A stretch of 64,000 bases of DNA, taken from Trichobilharzia szidati. Lineage: Eukaryota; Platyhelminthes; Trematoda; Strigeidida; Schistosomatidae. The position numbers and the translations under genes are program-made. The DNA lies in assembly GCA_944472155.2 (NCBI GenBank), contig OX235271.1, positions 37,374,633 through 37,438,632 on the forward strand, read 5' to 3'. Position 1 is the stretch's first letter, and every line of letters begins with the position of its first letter. This document shows positions 10,786 through 20,620 of this stretch, in pieces. The notes under the pieces were generated by a model that was not told the origin of the DNA, searched no databases, and was given only the letters and a program-made list of their open reading frames with translations.

Positions 10786-11019
10786 AGCATCGGTGGCATA
10801 GCGGTTAGGACGCTTGCCGACCATGCACATGGTCCGGGGTTCGATCCCCGGCCGACGCACTCCTTTACCTCGCTAAGCCAGAAATAATGCTGGCGAAGAG
10901 GAAAGGTTGGGCCTGAGGCTAGCAACCCCATCCTGTAAAATAAACACTTCTACAGAAACTTCAAGCCTCCAGCTTGAAGCCCTATGTTCCACTGGGGAAC
11001 GTGAAGGAAAAAAAAAATA
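10786..11019 (+). mobile_element. SINE family F4, full length, inserted in an RTE LINE
   Basis: Best F4 copy. Box A is TGGCATAGCGG (10794-10804) and box B is GGTTCGATCC (10838-10847). A body of about 120 bp follows, then the 3' end TTGAAGCCCTATGTTCCACT (10974-10993) and a poly(A) run. GCCTGGCG at 10778-10785 and 11020-11027 is the target-site duplication. The 3' 20 bases are identical to the end of RTE-A (54745-54764), pointing to mobilisation by that LINE's RT. No hammerhead was found in it. Confidence 0.9.
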
Positions 11020-11850
11020 GCCTGGCGGGCGATGTCATTCGGCAGCCTCATCAATGTATGCCTGCCCATCTACTTTTTCTCTTACATTTTTTGTTGAGTG
11101 ATCAGCTCTTGGTTGGTTTGTTCCCATAGATTCTTGTTGCTTATTCTTACCGATAGGCTACTTGATCTTCAATATAGAGCTAACCAGAGAAAAAGGCAGC
11201 TGTGGATGAAAATCTGCAACCTGTTGGAAATCCTTTTCGTGGCTCGCAGTACAAGTTTCTGACCCATATAGAAGAACCGACTTCACATTTGTGTTGAAAA
11301 TGAGAATCTTGTTCCTTAGGCTGTGTGTGGAAGATCTCCAAACTGGTTTCAGGTTGATGAAGGCGTATCTTGCCTTGCCTTTCCAATTCTGACTTTGACA
11401 TCTTCGTCCGTTCCGGCTGCCTGTAGCTAAAACGATGCTTCTCAGATAAGTGCAGGAGGAAAAGTCTGTTAGAGCTCTCCCGTTGGTGGTGATTGGTTCT
11501 GGTTGTTTTCGCTGCGGCGGTTCATTGGTTATCTTCATCAACTCCTTCTTTTCTGTGATCACCTGTAGTCCTGTTTTAGCTGTCTGCCTCTTCAGCCGGT
11601 TTGTCGGTTATCGTTTGCAAGTCTTCGAGTTTGTGTGGCAATAGACATATATCATCTGAGAAATCCAGATCTTCTAGAGTCTTCTAATCGATCGTCCAGC
11701 GTTTTCCAGGCTCCTCGCCCCCAACAGTCTGATGCATAATCCAGTCCAACACAATAAACAATATCATCGGTGATAATAAGCAGCCAGCTTGTCATACTCC
11801 TGTATTCACTTCGAGTGGTAAGTAGGACTTCACGCTTTGAGCTTTGAAAT
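11020..11850 (-). mobile_element. RTE-D LINE, internal part, right of SINE insertion
   Basis: Continuation of the interrupted element. A 134-residue minus-strand stretch (11158-11562) contains INEKKE-like linker, NGRALTDFSSCTYLRSIVLATG, KARYAFINLKPVWRSSTHSLRNKILIFNTNVKSVLLYGSETC. Further upstream the RT core continues to about 11850 with VRQAGCLL-like and SPMI-like words in broken frames. C-terminal RT domain only. Confidence 0.8.
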
Positions 11851-11864
11851 TTTAGTGATAGTGG

Positions 11865-12036
11865 TGTTGTGTTTACGGGGTGGGTTGTTAGCCTGACGCC
11901 CAGCGTTTCCTTTATCCCGCGCCCACTACCGACTAATCGAGGTTTAGGAGTTCGCCGATCGGGGATAGGACTCGGACCATATGACGCATGGTTGGCGAGC
12001 ATTCTACTCCTGAACCACTGGGGCACACTAACCATA
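11865..12036 (-). mobile_element. tRNA-derived SINE family F5 (divergent relative of F4)
   Basis: Minus strand has a tRNA-like head with box A TGGTTCAGGAG and a weak box B near GTCCGAGTCCTATCC. The body runs GCGTCAGGCTAACAACCCACC, resembling the F4 body. No ribozyme. Single copy in this window, so its ends are uncertain. Confidence 0.5.
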
Positions 12037-12169
12037 GAGTGAAATGTAGCATTTTTAAAAATTGCCTCAGACTATTTAGTTGGCTATCTAGGGATGGTCG
12101 TCTCACACCTTATCTTTGCAAATGATCAGTAGGTAAAGACCAGTCTTGTAACATCCATCGATACAATTC

Positions 12170-12345
12170 TCATAGAAATACGAGCTCTCCTAATAACGGG
12201 AAGGTCCTGGATTCGAACTCTCATTGATGCACACTCATGAAGAATCCAAGACTAGGACAAAACAGCTGTCAAGTACTCTCAGGTTTACTAGTGGTCCTCT
12301 AACAGATGTCAGCACATGATCGAAATAATGTAATAAATTAAAGCA
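12170..12345 (+). mobile_element. SINE family F2, degraded
   Basis: Retains GGTCCTGGATTCGAA (box B region), AGACTAGGACAAAACAGCTGTC and the F2 tail. The hammerhead core is destroyed: the CTGAAGA box is not recognisable and GAAA reads AAAA. Confidence 0.65.
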
Positions 12346-12942
12346 AATCCCTTCAAGCCAACACTTGTAGAAATACAACTTTTATACATACCTATCGTCC
12401 ATATTGGCTCTTACTTTAATGTGGTCACTTAGAACCATTGTAAGTAGTAAGTGAATAGCAGAATAGATTTATTATCTACCATACTGTAGAGCATACTTAT
12501 TGTGTGTGATCTCTGATGATGCTAGTTGATGAAAGTAAGTGCAGAGAGGATGAAAGTGAAGTGTTACAGCCAATGTACCATACCTTGAATCCAACTTTAT
12601 TGTAACATCTGTGATAGAAATACTGATTCATGAAGACTGAGTGTTTTCTTAAAGGAAGATAAGCTTGTTTTTCAGAGTGTTTCAAATGGCCATTATATCA
12701 ACAAGTATGCAATGTAACTTAAGCGGCTAGTTTTGCCCACTAAACATTTAAATCTGAAGGGTTAAAGTGTTATTTTATCAATTTCTTAAAACGTTTATTT
12801 CTCACTTCTCTTTCGAGAATTTTATAGTTTTTTTTTGTAGCAGAAACGATTTCACTCTGTTGAATTCCATCTAAACGGATTAAAATCTACGGCTCGTGTA
12901 TATATATATATGTATATATATATAATATATATTTTCCTTCAA
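12346..12942. other. Spacer with (TA)n run
   Basis: No gene or clear repeat. A broken TA microsatellite lies at 12898-12930. Confidence 0.4.
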
Positions 12943-13128
12943 GTTCCCCAGTGGAAAATAGGGCTTCAAGCTAGTGGTTTGAAGTTTCTGTAGCAGGGTT
13001 TATTTTTACAGGATGGGGTTGCTAGCCTCATGCCCAACCTTTCCTCTTCACCAGCCGGGGATTCAACCCCGGACCATGAGCATGGTCAGCGAGCGTCCTA
13101 ACTGTCATGCCACCGACAGCATAACATT
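12943..13128 (-). mobile_element. SINE family F4 with internal deletion
   Basis: Minus-strand F4 3' end and body (12943-13060) joined directly to the tRNA-like head (13062-13120, box B complement ATTCAACCCC). The middle segment AAATAATGCTGG seen in other copies is deleted. Confidence 0.7.
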
Positions 13129-13333
13129 TTCCACTTTAATATCTGGCGAAAATTCCCATTAGATGGTAAGAGGCAATCAGCCATAGGAAGCCTTGGACCC
13201 GGGTTTCGCGCTAGTTGGCACTCATCAGCAAGGCGTATCTGCAACCCTGAGGGAACTCATGTCCCTTCTGAGATTCGGTCCCACGTCACTCAGTGCTGCA
13301 ACCAGAGACGCTACCACTGAGCTATTTGGGCTC
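13128..13333 (-). mobile_element. SINE family F3 with intact hammerhead
   Basis: Minus-strand F3 copy. The tRNA-like head ends near 13333, with box A TAGCTCAGTGG and a box B-like GGGACCGAATCTC; the ribozyme lies at 13190-13234, and the tail CCATCTAATGGGAATTTTCG runs leftwards. Wedged between two F4 pieces. Confidence 0.82.
13190..13234 (-). ncRNA. Type I hammerhead ribozyme, F3 family, intact
   Basis: Stem I GCCTTG/CAAGGC, core CTGATGA, stem II GTGC/GCGC (one G-U pair), GAAA, and stem III in the self-complementary ACCCGGGT. C17 is complementary to 13196, with predicted cleavage between 13196 and 13195. All core residues are canonical. Confidence 0.88.
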
Positions 13334-13422
13334 AAGGAGTGCGTCGGTGGCCGGGAATAGAACCCCAGACCATGTGTATGGTCGGTGAGCGTCCTAACCG
13401 CTCTACCACCGACGCACTCGGC
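13334..13422 (-). mobile_element. SINE F4, tRNA-like head only
   Basis: Minus-strand head of F4 with box B complement ATAGAACCCC and the ACCACCGACGCACTC start, without body or tail. Not a functional tRNA: the acceptor and anticodon arms do not fold properly. Confidence 0.6.
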
Positions 13423-13828
13423 TAGTGTATAATTAGTTCTTATCTTTATATACAGTGCTGTCCACTTGATTTATGTTGTATTACTTGAAATAGGCATTAA
13501 GTAGTATGGTATATAGTATGTTATACGACTTATCAAACCTCCTTCCTGTTAGACAGTCAATAATCCATCAATGGTGTCATTGGAATTCATTTGAAAATGT
13601 TGTAATTCACAGCTGCTTAAAAACACCAAAGAGAGATGATTATAGATTACTGTTATCGAAATGATCAAGAGTTGATTTGGATGGATATTTCTAGGCCAAA
13701 CAGGAGTTTTTTAATCAAATGAAATGCATGGAAGAAATTGACAAGTTAATAGAGAAGTAGCAAACATATCATTGACTATTTCAAAATTCCGTTTTTATTG
13801 TTATTATTATTATTATTACTGTTATTAT
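13423..13828. other. Unassigned spacer
   Basis: AT-rich, ending in a TTA microsatellite at 13798-13818 that is the tail of the next LINE. No other feature recognised. Confidence 0.4.
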
Positions 13829-14420
13829 ACCATTGGGTTCATAGTGGAACTTAGAGCTTCAGCATCACTTCTTCATTTCCCTAAGTTCTCCACAGTCCCT
13901 TTTAGTTGACTTCCCGATAGCCCGTAGGCTTTCATTTCCTTCTCACAAAATCTCCTCCTAGTCACCTTTGGACAACCCAACTCACTATTCCTCATTTGAG
14001 TCCCACTGGAGGCGACCACTTTTCGCGTGGTGTCACTCAACGGTTTTATTAGTGTGAATCCAATCCACCTCCATTTCCTTCGAGATATATTTGTTAGCCA
14101 ATAGGTTCTTCTTCGGTTCATTGCCTACTAGAGTTCTTTATTGTCTGTTGTTTCTGACTGGACATCTGATCTTCAGTATCGAAAGAAAGCTTAGCAATAG
14201 TGTCAAGTTTCTGAATAATATAGAAGCACTGACTAACTTGCCACTTGTGTTGAACATCTAAATCTTGTTCCTTATTCTGAATCCAGAGAGTTTTCACACT
14301 GACTTCAGAGTAACGAAAGTCTGCCTTGCTCTTCCGATACTCTCTAACTTTGACATCTTCATATCAGCCGCCTATACCTAGAACACTGCTGTCCATTTCG
14401 GGTAAGTGAAAGAGAAGACT
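13800..14420 (-). mobile_element. RTE-E LINE fragment
   Basis: Minus-strand C-terminal RTE coding. LTNISRRKWRWIGFTLIKPLSDTTR (14030-14105) and RRRFCEKEMKAYGLSGSQLKGTVENL (13876-13955) are the conserved RTE ending. It begins at an ATT-repeat tail. Truncated near 14420, where a plus-strand RTE-C copy starts, so the two are head to head. Confidence 0.78.
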
Positions 14421-14424
14421 TAAC

Positions 14425-15235
14425 TTGAAATTTAATTCCTTGTACACTAAATCTTCTCAGGTGAACATAGAGAAGACGAAGGTGAGGAAGATATCCAACC
14501 AGGAACAACAGCAAGCAATACTAATCATTGTCAATAAAAGAAATTTGAAAGAGGTCATTTCCTTCACTTATCTCGTCAGGAAGCATCACTTCATATACAG
14601 GCGACAGAATGCATGAAGATGTCAAAACCAGTCAGGGTCGGAAAGGCGAGACAAATCTTCAACACTCTGAAATCAGTTGGGAAATCCTCTACACTCCGTC
14701 TCAACTTAAAGAACAAGATTCGGACTTTGAACACTAATGTCAAGTCAGTTGGTCAGTCGGTTCTTCTCTATGGGTCGTAAACTTGACCACTGAGTTACGG
14801 AGAGCATTACCAGTAGCTTACTTCAAACTTTTGGCAGTAGTTGGCTTCTCTTTCTGCATATTGAAGATGAGATGGTCAGTGAAGAAGGGTTGTGGACAGG
14901 AGACTGTGTCAGGTGACGAACCGAGTGAGGAGCTATCGCTGAACAAATATGTAGGAGAAAATTGTAGATGGATTGGGTACATTTTGAGGAGATCGTCAGC
15001 CTCTCACTCGAGTTGAAGATGAATGGGAAACGACGAGTCGAGTATGTGTGTGTTCGATGATGATGTGGAGGAGATCACGCGAGGAGTAGATGATAGATTA
15101 TGGTCAATCGCTGGGCCAGCTAAAGGAAACCTCAGAAAATAGGGCAAATTGGAGGTGTGCTGTTGAAATTCGGTGTTCAACTCGGGACTCAGAGGGAACA
15201 ATGATAAAAATAATAACAATAATAATAATAAAACA
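14425..15235 (+). mobile_element. RTE-C LINE fragment, best copy of the family
   Basis: Starts at a VNIEKTKVRKI motif (14460-14492), then NKRNLKEVISFTYLV (14535-14580) and MTTELRRALPVAYFKLLAVVGFSF (14783-14850). It ends at NKYVGENCRWIGYILRRSS (14940-15000) and an (AAT)n tail near 15205-15235. Frameshifts and stops throughout. Inverted partner of 1-710. Confidence 0.8.
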
Positions 15236-15890
15236 CTGTGTTCAATGAAACGGACGATTCAAGCTGGTATATTTCAATCCATATTTAAATCATTTAAAAG
15301 AAGCAGAGAATTTATTTTCAATGCCTGAAATTATAAGCTCATTGACCTATTCTCAGTTTAATTTGTCCTTCAAAAGCGGAGATTCTCGCTTAAGAAACGA
15401 ATTAATAGTCGTTACACAACAGTGAATAGCTTCTTAACTGACGTTGATTTGTTTACACATAAATAAACATATTCTCTAGTGACATTTATTCAAAGTCTTT
15501 ACAAAATACTTTTTCTTATATTTATCCTATTTGAGGAAAAGATTAAAAAAATTGCTTCATTTTACTTGTCTGATTGCCTCACCTATTGTGTTTAATAGCT
15601 GTTCTTTTCTTGTTTTTCTGGATTCTACTTATTTCTATGCATAAATATATGAGCGACTGTGTGTGATAGGAACGAAAGAGGAGAAAAGTATCAAAAATGT
15701 CATAGACAATTATTACGACACCTTAGTTTACTAAATCTATTGATTATAAAATGATCTATGCATGCATACAAGCAAGCACTGATTATCATTATTATTATTA
15801 TTAACACATTCATGTACTCTAGGTGTGTATGTGTTCGTGTGCGAGTGCGTGTGTATGCGTTATCAACATAGGACTGTTTATGGGGAACCA
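15236..15890. other. Unassigned spacer
   Basis: AT-rich, with a TTA run (15787-15802) and a GT/GTGT-rich stretch (15822-15860). No gene seen. Confidence 0.4.
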
Positions 15891-16322
15891 GAATAATAAT
15901 AATTATTATTATTGTTCCCTTGGGTTCCTAGTTGAACATAGAGCTTCAACTACACGACTCCACTTGCTTCTGTCTTCTGCTGTACTTTTCACCTGCGTCC
16001 ATGTTAGTCCATATCGTTTCAACTCCTCTTCACACGATCTCCTCCATGTCACCCTTGCACCGACGAACCACTCGCCGATTCCTTTTCGGGTTCCACTCGA
16101 GCACTGGCCTGACACGCGATGTCACCCAGTGGCCTCCTCGGCGAGTGTCCGATTCATCTCCACCTTCTCCTGAATATTTGTTGAGCGATTGGTTCTTGTT
16201 TTGTTTGTTCCAGTAGTTTCTTTTTGATGATTCTTTCGGGCCATCTGGTCTTCAGTATAGAGCGAAGACAGTTAGTTGTTGATGAAGGTCTGCAACAGGC
16301 TGTTGGAAATATTCTTTGAAAC
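15890..16322 (-). mobile_element. RTE-A LINE, short 3' fragment
   Basis: From the (AAT)n tail (15891-15912) through the conserved ending to NSLLQTFINN-like words near 16300. The minus strand reads RVTWRRSCEEELKRYGLTWTQVKSTAEDRSKWSRVVEALCSTRNPREQ across 15909-16055. A CAGAATA word near 15889 and 16323 may be a short target-site duplication. Confidence 0.85.
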
Positions 16323-16945
16323 AGAATAGTAACTGTACTATATTGTAAAAATGTCGTGTACATTTAAAGCCCACAAATAAATATTTTCATGAGAAACTAA
16401 TCATGTTCATCAGTAAGCAGACCAAAAATGTAGATTTTTTTAACCAAAGAATTTAATTTATGCCATTAAATTAGGCTTGTGCAAAGATAATATATACATA
16501 TATATATTCATTGCGTGAGAAGTGTAAATCGCCTTATTTAATTCTATTAACAAACAAATACAGTGAATTGATTATGATGTATTTATTGAAACAAATTGTA
16601 CGTTGAACAAACAATTAAAAAGGTATGTTTACTTTCCTGGTTCTCTGTTCTCAAATATCTCCAGTGCATGAAACCTTTCCAGTCTTTAGGTATGGATTGC
16701 GTATCTATTCGTATCCTCCGAAAATGAACAGAAAAAAAGTGATCTTACTTAACTTTGAAGCCTTATTGAAAGCTTTAAGTGACCCAGAACAATTTGCTTA
16801 TAAAATTTAGATGCCACGGCAGTTTAGACAAAAGCACTAAAAATATGTTGTTTGACTTCTCTGATTACACACATCTATCTCTGACTTGTTATCTAGGCCT
16901 CTTGGTTTTTTAAAACCAACTTCTTATGAACACAAGCAGGGTGGT
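16323..16945. other. Unassigned spacer
   Basis: Contains a 61-codon open frame at 16625-16810 with no recognisable domain and no supporting splice or poly(A) context. Treated as non-coding. Confidence 0.35.
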
Positions 16946-17157
16946 GGATTAATAAGTGGTTGCATTCATATTATTTCTGGTGGGAAGTATATAAAGGGAG
17001 GAAGTCTTGCACTTCTTTAATTCCTGCAGCCAGTATACCATTAGGTGCATTTTTCACTTCATTTCTCTTTCTTAAATGACTTGCCCTATTCTGATGAAGG
17101 CAGTTTTGTTAAGTATGTACCAATGATCTGACTGTTCCTGTACCCGTCGATTCTCAG

Positions 17158-17340
17158 TCAGATTACAGGATTTCATCATGAGCTGACATTGGTTAGAGAA
17201 CCATTGGAAAACCTGGGATTACTGGACAGCTGTTTCGTCCTAGTTTGGGACTCTTCAGCAGTACGTACCCACCGGGATTCGAACTCAGGACCTCCTGGTT
17301 ACAAGGCGAGCTCGTATACCATTAAGCCACTGGGACCCAA
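17158..17340 (-). mobile_element. SINE family F2, left arm of palindrome
   Basis: Minus-strand F2 copy. The head includes box A complement CCATTAAGCCACTG (about 17317-17330) and box B complement GGATTCGAACTC (about 17274-17285). Its ribozyme follows, then the tail CTCATGATGAAATCCTGTAA read leftwards. Confidence 0.85.
17216..17264 (-). ncRNA. Type I hammerhead ribozyme, F2 family, intact core
   Basis: Stem I GTACTG/CAGTA (5 bp), core CTGAAGA (position 7 is free in the consensus), stem II GTCC/GGAC, GAAA, stem III ACA-GC-TGT. C17 is complementary to 17225, cleavage 17225/17224. Core matches the consensus. Confidence 0.85.
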
Positions 17341-17377
17341 TCCAATGGCCAGCCCATGAATTCTAACGTCTGCCAAA

Positions 17378-17545
17378 AACGAGCTCACCCTGTAACCAGA
17401 AGGTCCTGGGTTCGAATCCCGGTGGGTACGTACTGCTGAAGAGTCCCAAACTAGGACGAAACAATTGTCCAGTACTCCCTGCAGGTTTTACAATGGTTCT
17501 CTAACCAATGTCAGCTCATGATGAAATCCTGTAATCTGACTGAGA
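17378..17545 (+). mobile_element. SINE family F2, right arm of palindrome
   Basis: Plus-strand F2 copy lacking box A but with box B GGTTCGAATCCC (17409-17420), ribozyme and tail. Mirror image of 17158-17340. Confidence 0.82.
17430..17475 (+). ncRNA. Type I hammerhead ribozyme, F2 family, intact core
   Basis: Stem I GTACTG (17430-17435) with CAGTAC (17470-17475), core CTGAAGA (17436-17442), stem II GTCC/GGAC, GAAA. Stem III is ACA-AT-TGT: the loop differs from the left arm but the pairs are kept. Predicted cleavage 17469/17470. Confidence 0.87.
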
Positions 17546-17751
17546 ATCGACGGGTACAGGAACAGTCAGATCATTGGTACATACTTAACAAAACTGCCTT
17601 CATCAGAATAGGGCAAGTCATTTAAGAAAGAGAAATGAAGTGAAAAATGCACCTAATAGTATACTGGCTGCAGGAATTAAAGAAGTGCAAGACTTCCTCC
17701 CTTTATATACTTCCCACCAGAAATAATATGAATGCAACCACTTATTAATCC

Positions 17752-18540
17752 GACACTCTGCTCATGATGCAATCCTGTAACCAATCAATCAAATCCCTAC
17801 AAACCAACACTTGAATCTCAGTCATATAGTTCAAAAAGGAATAACTTTATATCAGAAATCAGTTTATGGTCTTTGTCGAATGGTCTTGAGCTAAATCAAT
17901 CCAAATGTCAACTTGTTAATTCCACTTTCAGAAACAAACATGATTTACATGAACTGGTTCGTTCCCGTGACTCTTGTATAATAGAAGGCAGTGAAGTTGA
18001 AACTAAGTCGAATGCTAAATCCCTTGGATAGTGGATTTCCTTTGATCTTTCCTGGTCTTCACATACATCATTTTAGTGATTGGAAAGATATTTCGATTAT
18101 CATTCTACGTAAGGCGGTTAAGACGATATGGTATCACACAGTATCTACTTTCACAGTTTGTTAATTCTTGTATTCTACCTATTATTTTTTATTGATCCCC
18201 CAAACGTAGTCTTTCGTGAGTTGCCTAAGAAAGATTTTGTTACCCTTCGAAGGGGATTGAAACCTGTCAGTTGGGTGAGTAGTGTGCTGTTAAACCGACT
18301 GGTTAAAACTGTTGTGAATACAGACACTTGAAATCATGCAAGCAACTGGAGAATATTATCTTGTAGGACGCTGCGCATCCTCTCTGTACAGAATTCTCTC
18401 CTTATATTTCATCAAGTAGTACCATAAATAATCATAAAAGGCTATGTACTCAAACGATTTAGTAAAAACCTCTGCTATACTTTATATGGCTGACATTTTT
18501 TGTGATGAGAAATAAATAAGATATGAAACCACAAAATTAA
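17752..18540 (+). mobile_element. CR1/Jockey-like LINE fragment
   Basis: After a stray F2 tail (17758-17815) the plus strand encodes RT thumb sequence: SLSNGLELNQSKCQLVNSTF (about 17870-17935), ending near 18090 with DLSWSSHTSF. The order matches the better copy at 38400-38990. A TAG near 18029 and frameshifts inactivate it. The 18130-18330 part still resembles the FINSCILPILFY region. Confidence 0.7.
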
Positions 18541-18745
18541 TGTTAAACAGTATTTAACGGGTCGTTTTAATTCTTTCAATCACCAGTGTATTGTGTTGTC
18601 ACAATTTCTATTAACTTTTAATTCCAGTTTTACATTCATATTCTTTATTGGCATTATTATCAATGTAAAATGACGCATATATTATTATTGTTCTGCTCCT
18701 GTACTATGGAAATGTGAAGATAAAATTAAATGTCATGTTTTACTA
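18541..18745. other. AT-rich spacer
   Basis: Short non-coding stretch, possibly LINE 3' flank. Nothing else recognised. Confidence 0.35.
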
Positions 18746-18985
18746 TATCAGTTAGGGAACCGTTGAAACCCTAAAGGGAGTAATAGACAGCTGTTTCATT
18801 CCAGTTGTGGGATTCATCGGCAGTACGCATTCAGTGGGCTTCGAACCCACCCCCCTCCGGTTACAAGGCAAACTCGTATACCATTCAGCCACTGAGAGTA
18901 GATTCAATAGTTAATCTATGAATTCTAACTTCTACCGATTCGTGATTCCAGCGCGACTGGCTCAAACCAATGTTATCGGTGAGAA
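18746..18985 (-). mobile_element. SINE family F2, U4-to-C subgroup
   Basis: Minus-strand head with box A complement CCATTCAGCCACTG and box B complement CTTCGAACCC. The ribozyme region reads CCGATGA, so core U4 is C. Stem II and GAAA are altered to GGAATGAAA. The same C4 change is present at 28597-28810 and 33352-33460, suggesting a subgroup. Confidence 0.72.
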
Positions 18986-19149
18986 ATCCATCCTCACACT
19001 TGACTGGATGGACCTCACTGGTAGGTCGGTCGGTCAGTTTTCGACATAGAACTTTGCACATATGTGCCGCAGTTCAAGTCGTCACACTCCATGTAGCACA
19101 CAAAGCAAGAGAAGAAAGTAGGAGAAATGCATAATATAGACAGTAAACA

Positions 19150-20115
19150 GAGGTGTCAGACAAAGGAATGGTAATAACGAAGAACAAAACAGTTTCATTG
19201 GAAATTATAAGTCACAAGGAGTGGATGCATCTGCACCAGCCATTGAGAACGATTTTGAGCCATGTCACCAATTGTTTCCAACCATTGGTTTTTACCGTCC
19301 CGAGGATCCCAACGAGGAAGCTAGTCTACATCTTCCTACGTAGCTTAGACTAACTGTTGTAGATTTCATTGACTGAGGCCATGTTTTCGTTTGACTGCCG
19401 CTAGCTCTTTTCCAGCCTGACCCTATATCAGCTAACATTGCCCGTCAGTCGAGGAAGGCGATGACTAGGCATTGATGCGTAACACATGTCCTAACCATCT
19501 CAGTCGATGTAATTTCACAGTCTCGTCAACTGATTTCCCCTCCTTACCTAGCACTCGACGCCTAACCTCAATATTGCTCACCTTATCATACCACTTCACA
19601 TGGGAGATAGAACGCAGACACCTATGATCGAACACAGATAATCTTTTCATATCTTCCGATCTCAATGGCCAGGTCTCACAGCCATAAAGGAGGTCGGAGC
19701 GGACTGGTGAGCAGTACACACGCCCTTTGGTCGATAGTCGGATATCGCGTCTACGAGAGAGACGGCGTAAACTGGCATATGCGAAACTAGCCCTCTGTAT
19801 TCGTGCTAAGATTTCGTCGGAGATCAACCCGTTGGCACTGGCTGATGGTACTTCCCAAGTAAGTGAAGCGGTCAACGTGCTCTACCACTTCACTCCCTAT
19901 TTCTAATCTAGGGGTCGGTGAAGTCCAATCCTGCAGCATCATCTTACATTTTACAGGGGCGTATCGCATGCCAAACATACGAAGATTGTTGCTCAAAGTG
20001 TTCAGTAGACTCTGCATTTTGTCAGCGTCCTCGCCTAGAAGGACTGTATCGTTGAAAATTGCACACTGTATCAAACATGATGCTCGGAATAAAGCCATTT
20101 TTATCATTATGATTA
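19150..20115 (-). mobile_element. RTE-clade LINE fragment of a separate family
   Basis: Minus strand encodes YAPVKCKMMLQDW, VVEHVDRFTYLGSTISQ (19860-20000), then DEILARIQRASFAYASLRRL, LLYGCETWPLRSEDMKRLSVFDHRCLRSI and HRLRWLGHVLRI (19465-19875). Past the stop the conserved ending (SQTKTWPQSMK, WLETIGDMAQNRSQW) continues to about 19200 in other frames. This is the linker and C-terminal region of a LINE RT. It is unlike families A-E and occurs once here. One frameshift near 19790-19870 and several stops. Confidence 0.82.
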
Positions 20116-20620
20116 CTATCATTGAACTCACTAAAAATTCAATTGTCAATGCTACGAAGACCTATATATATATATATATTTATGATAAGATAGTCTATGA
20201 AAGTGATTGTTACTCAGTCATTGTTATATTTCTTACTCATTAGAATTTGTAATATTGGTAATATGAGTAGGAGTAGCTGTAGTAGTCGCATTTATGACAG
20301 AAGTTATTCGGCGGAAAGAATGCAATAATTTGAAATATGCTGGTGAATTTTTAAAACACACTATATACACTGCATATAAACATATACATATATATATATA
20401 TCCGTTTGTGTGTATGTTGTGTATACTGCTTAATTGAGTAGTACAGTCAAAGATGTTTACTACGCATACCTTAAATTTTATTGTTTAATAAAAAAATATA
20501 TTTAATGAAATAAAATAACAATAATAATAATATGATGATGAATTGAATCGAAGGTTGAATAGTATACAATGAATCAATAAATTGTCGAGTTTATTACACA
20601 ATTAAAGGTAAACCAATTAT
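20116..20620. other. Microsatellite-rich spacer
   Basis: TA runs at 20161-20180 and 20388-20400 and AAT runs near 20518-20535. No genes. Confidence 0.45.

Larger units (their letters stand above)
16946..17751. repeat. ~800-bp palindrome built around two F2 SINEs
   Basis: Left and right halves are reverse complements. GGATTAATAAGTGG (16946-16959) pairs with 17738-17751 and CGATTCTCAGTCA (17148-17160) pairs with 17537-17549; both pairs give the same coordinate sum of 34697, so no net indel separates them. A 3-bp insertion appears nearer the centre by the ribozymes. Arms of about 370 bp surround a spacer of about 60 bp (17317-17377). Each arm contains an F2 SINE with an apparently intact hammerhead. 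A transcript across it would fold into a long double-stranded hairpin. Confidence 0.88.

Noticed and set aside
10786..11019. Hammerhead in F4, suggested by CTGGCGAAGAGGAAAGG
   Set aside because: No CTGANGA box with matching stem II and GAAA; the words only resemble pieces of the core.
13334..13422. Functional tRNA gene
   Set aside because: Box A/B are present as in all SINE heads here, but the acceptor arm does not pair and related copies form full SINEs.
16625..16810. 61-codon open frame as a gene
   Set aside because: No domain, no splice or poly(A) context; this length is expected by chance in AT-rich DNA.
19153..19353. Plus-strand 66-codon frame
   Set aside because: Shadow of the minus-strand RTE-clade LINE ending.
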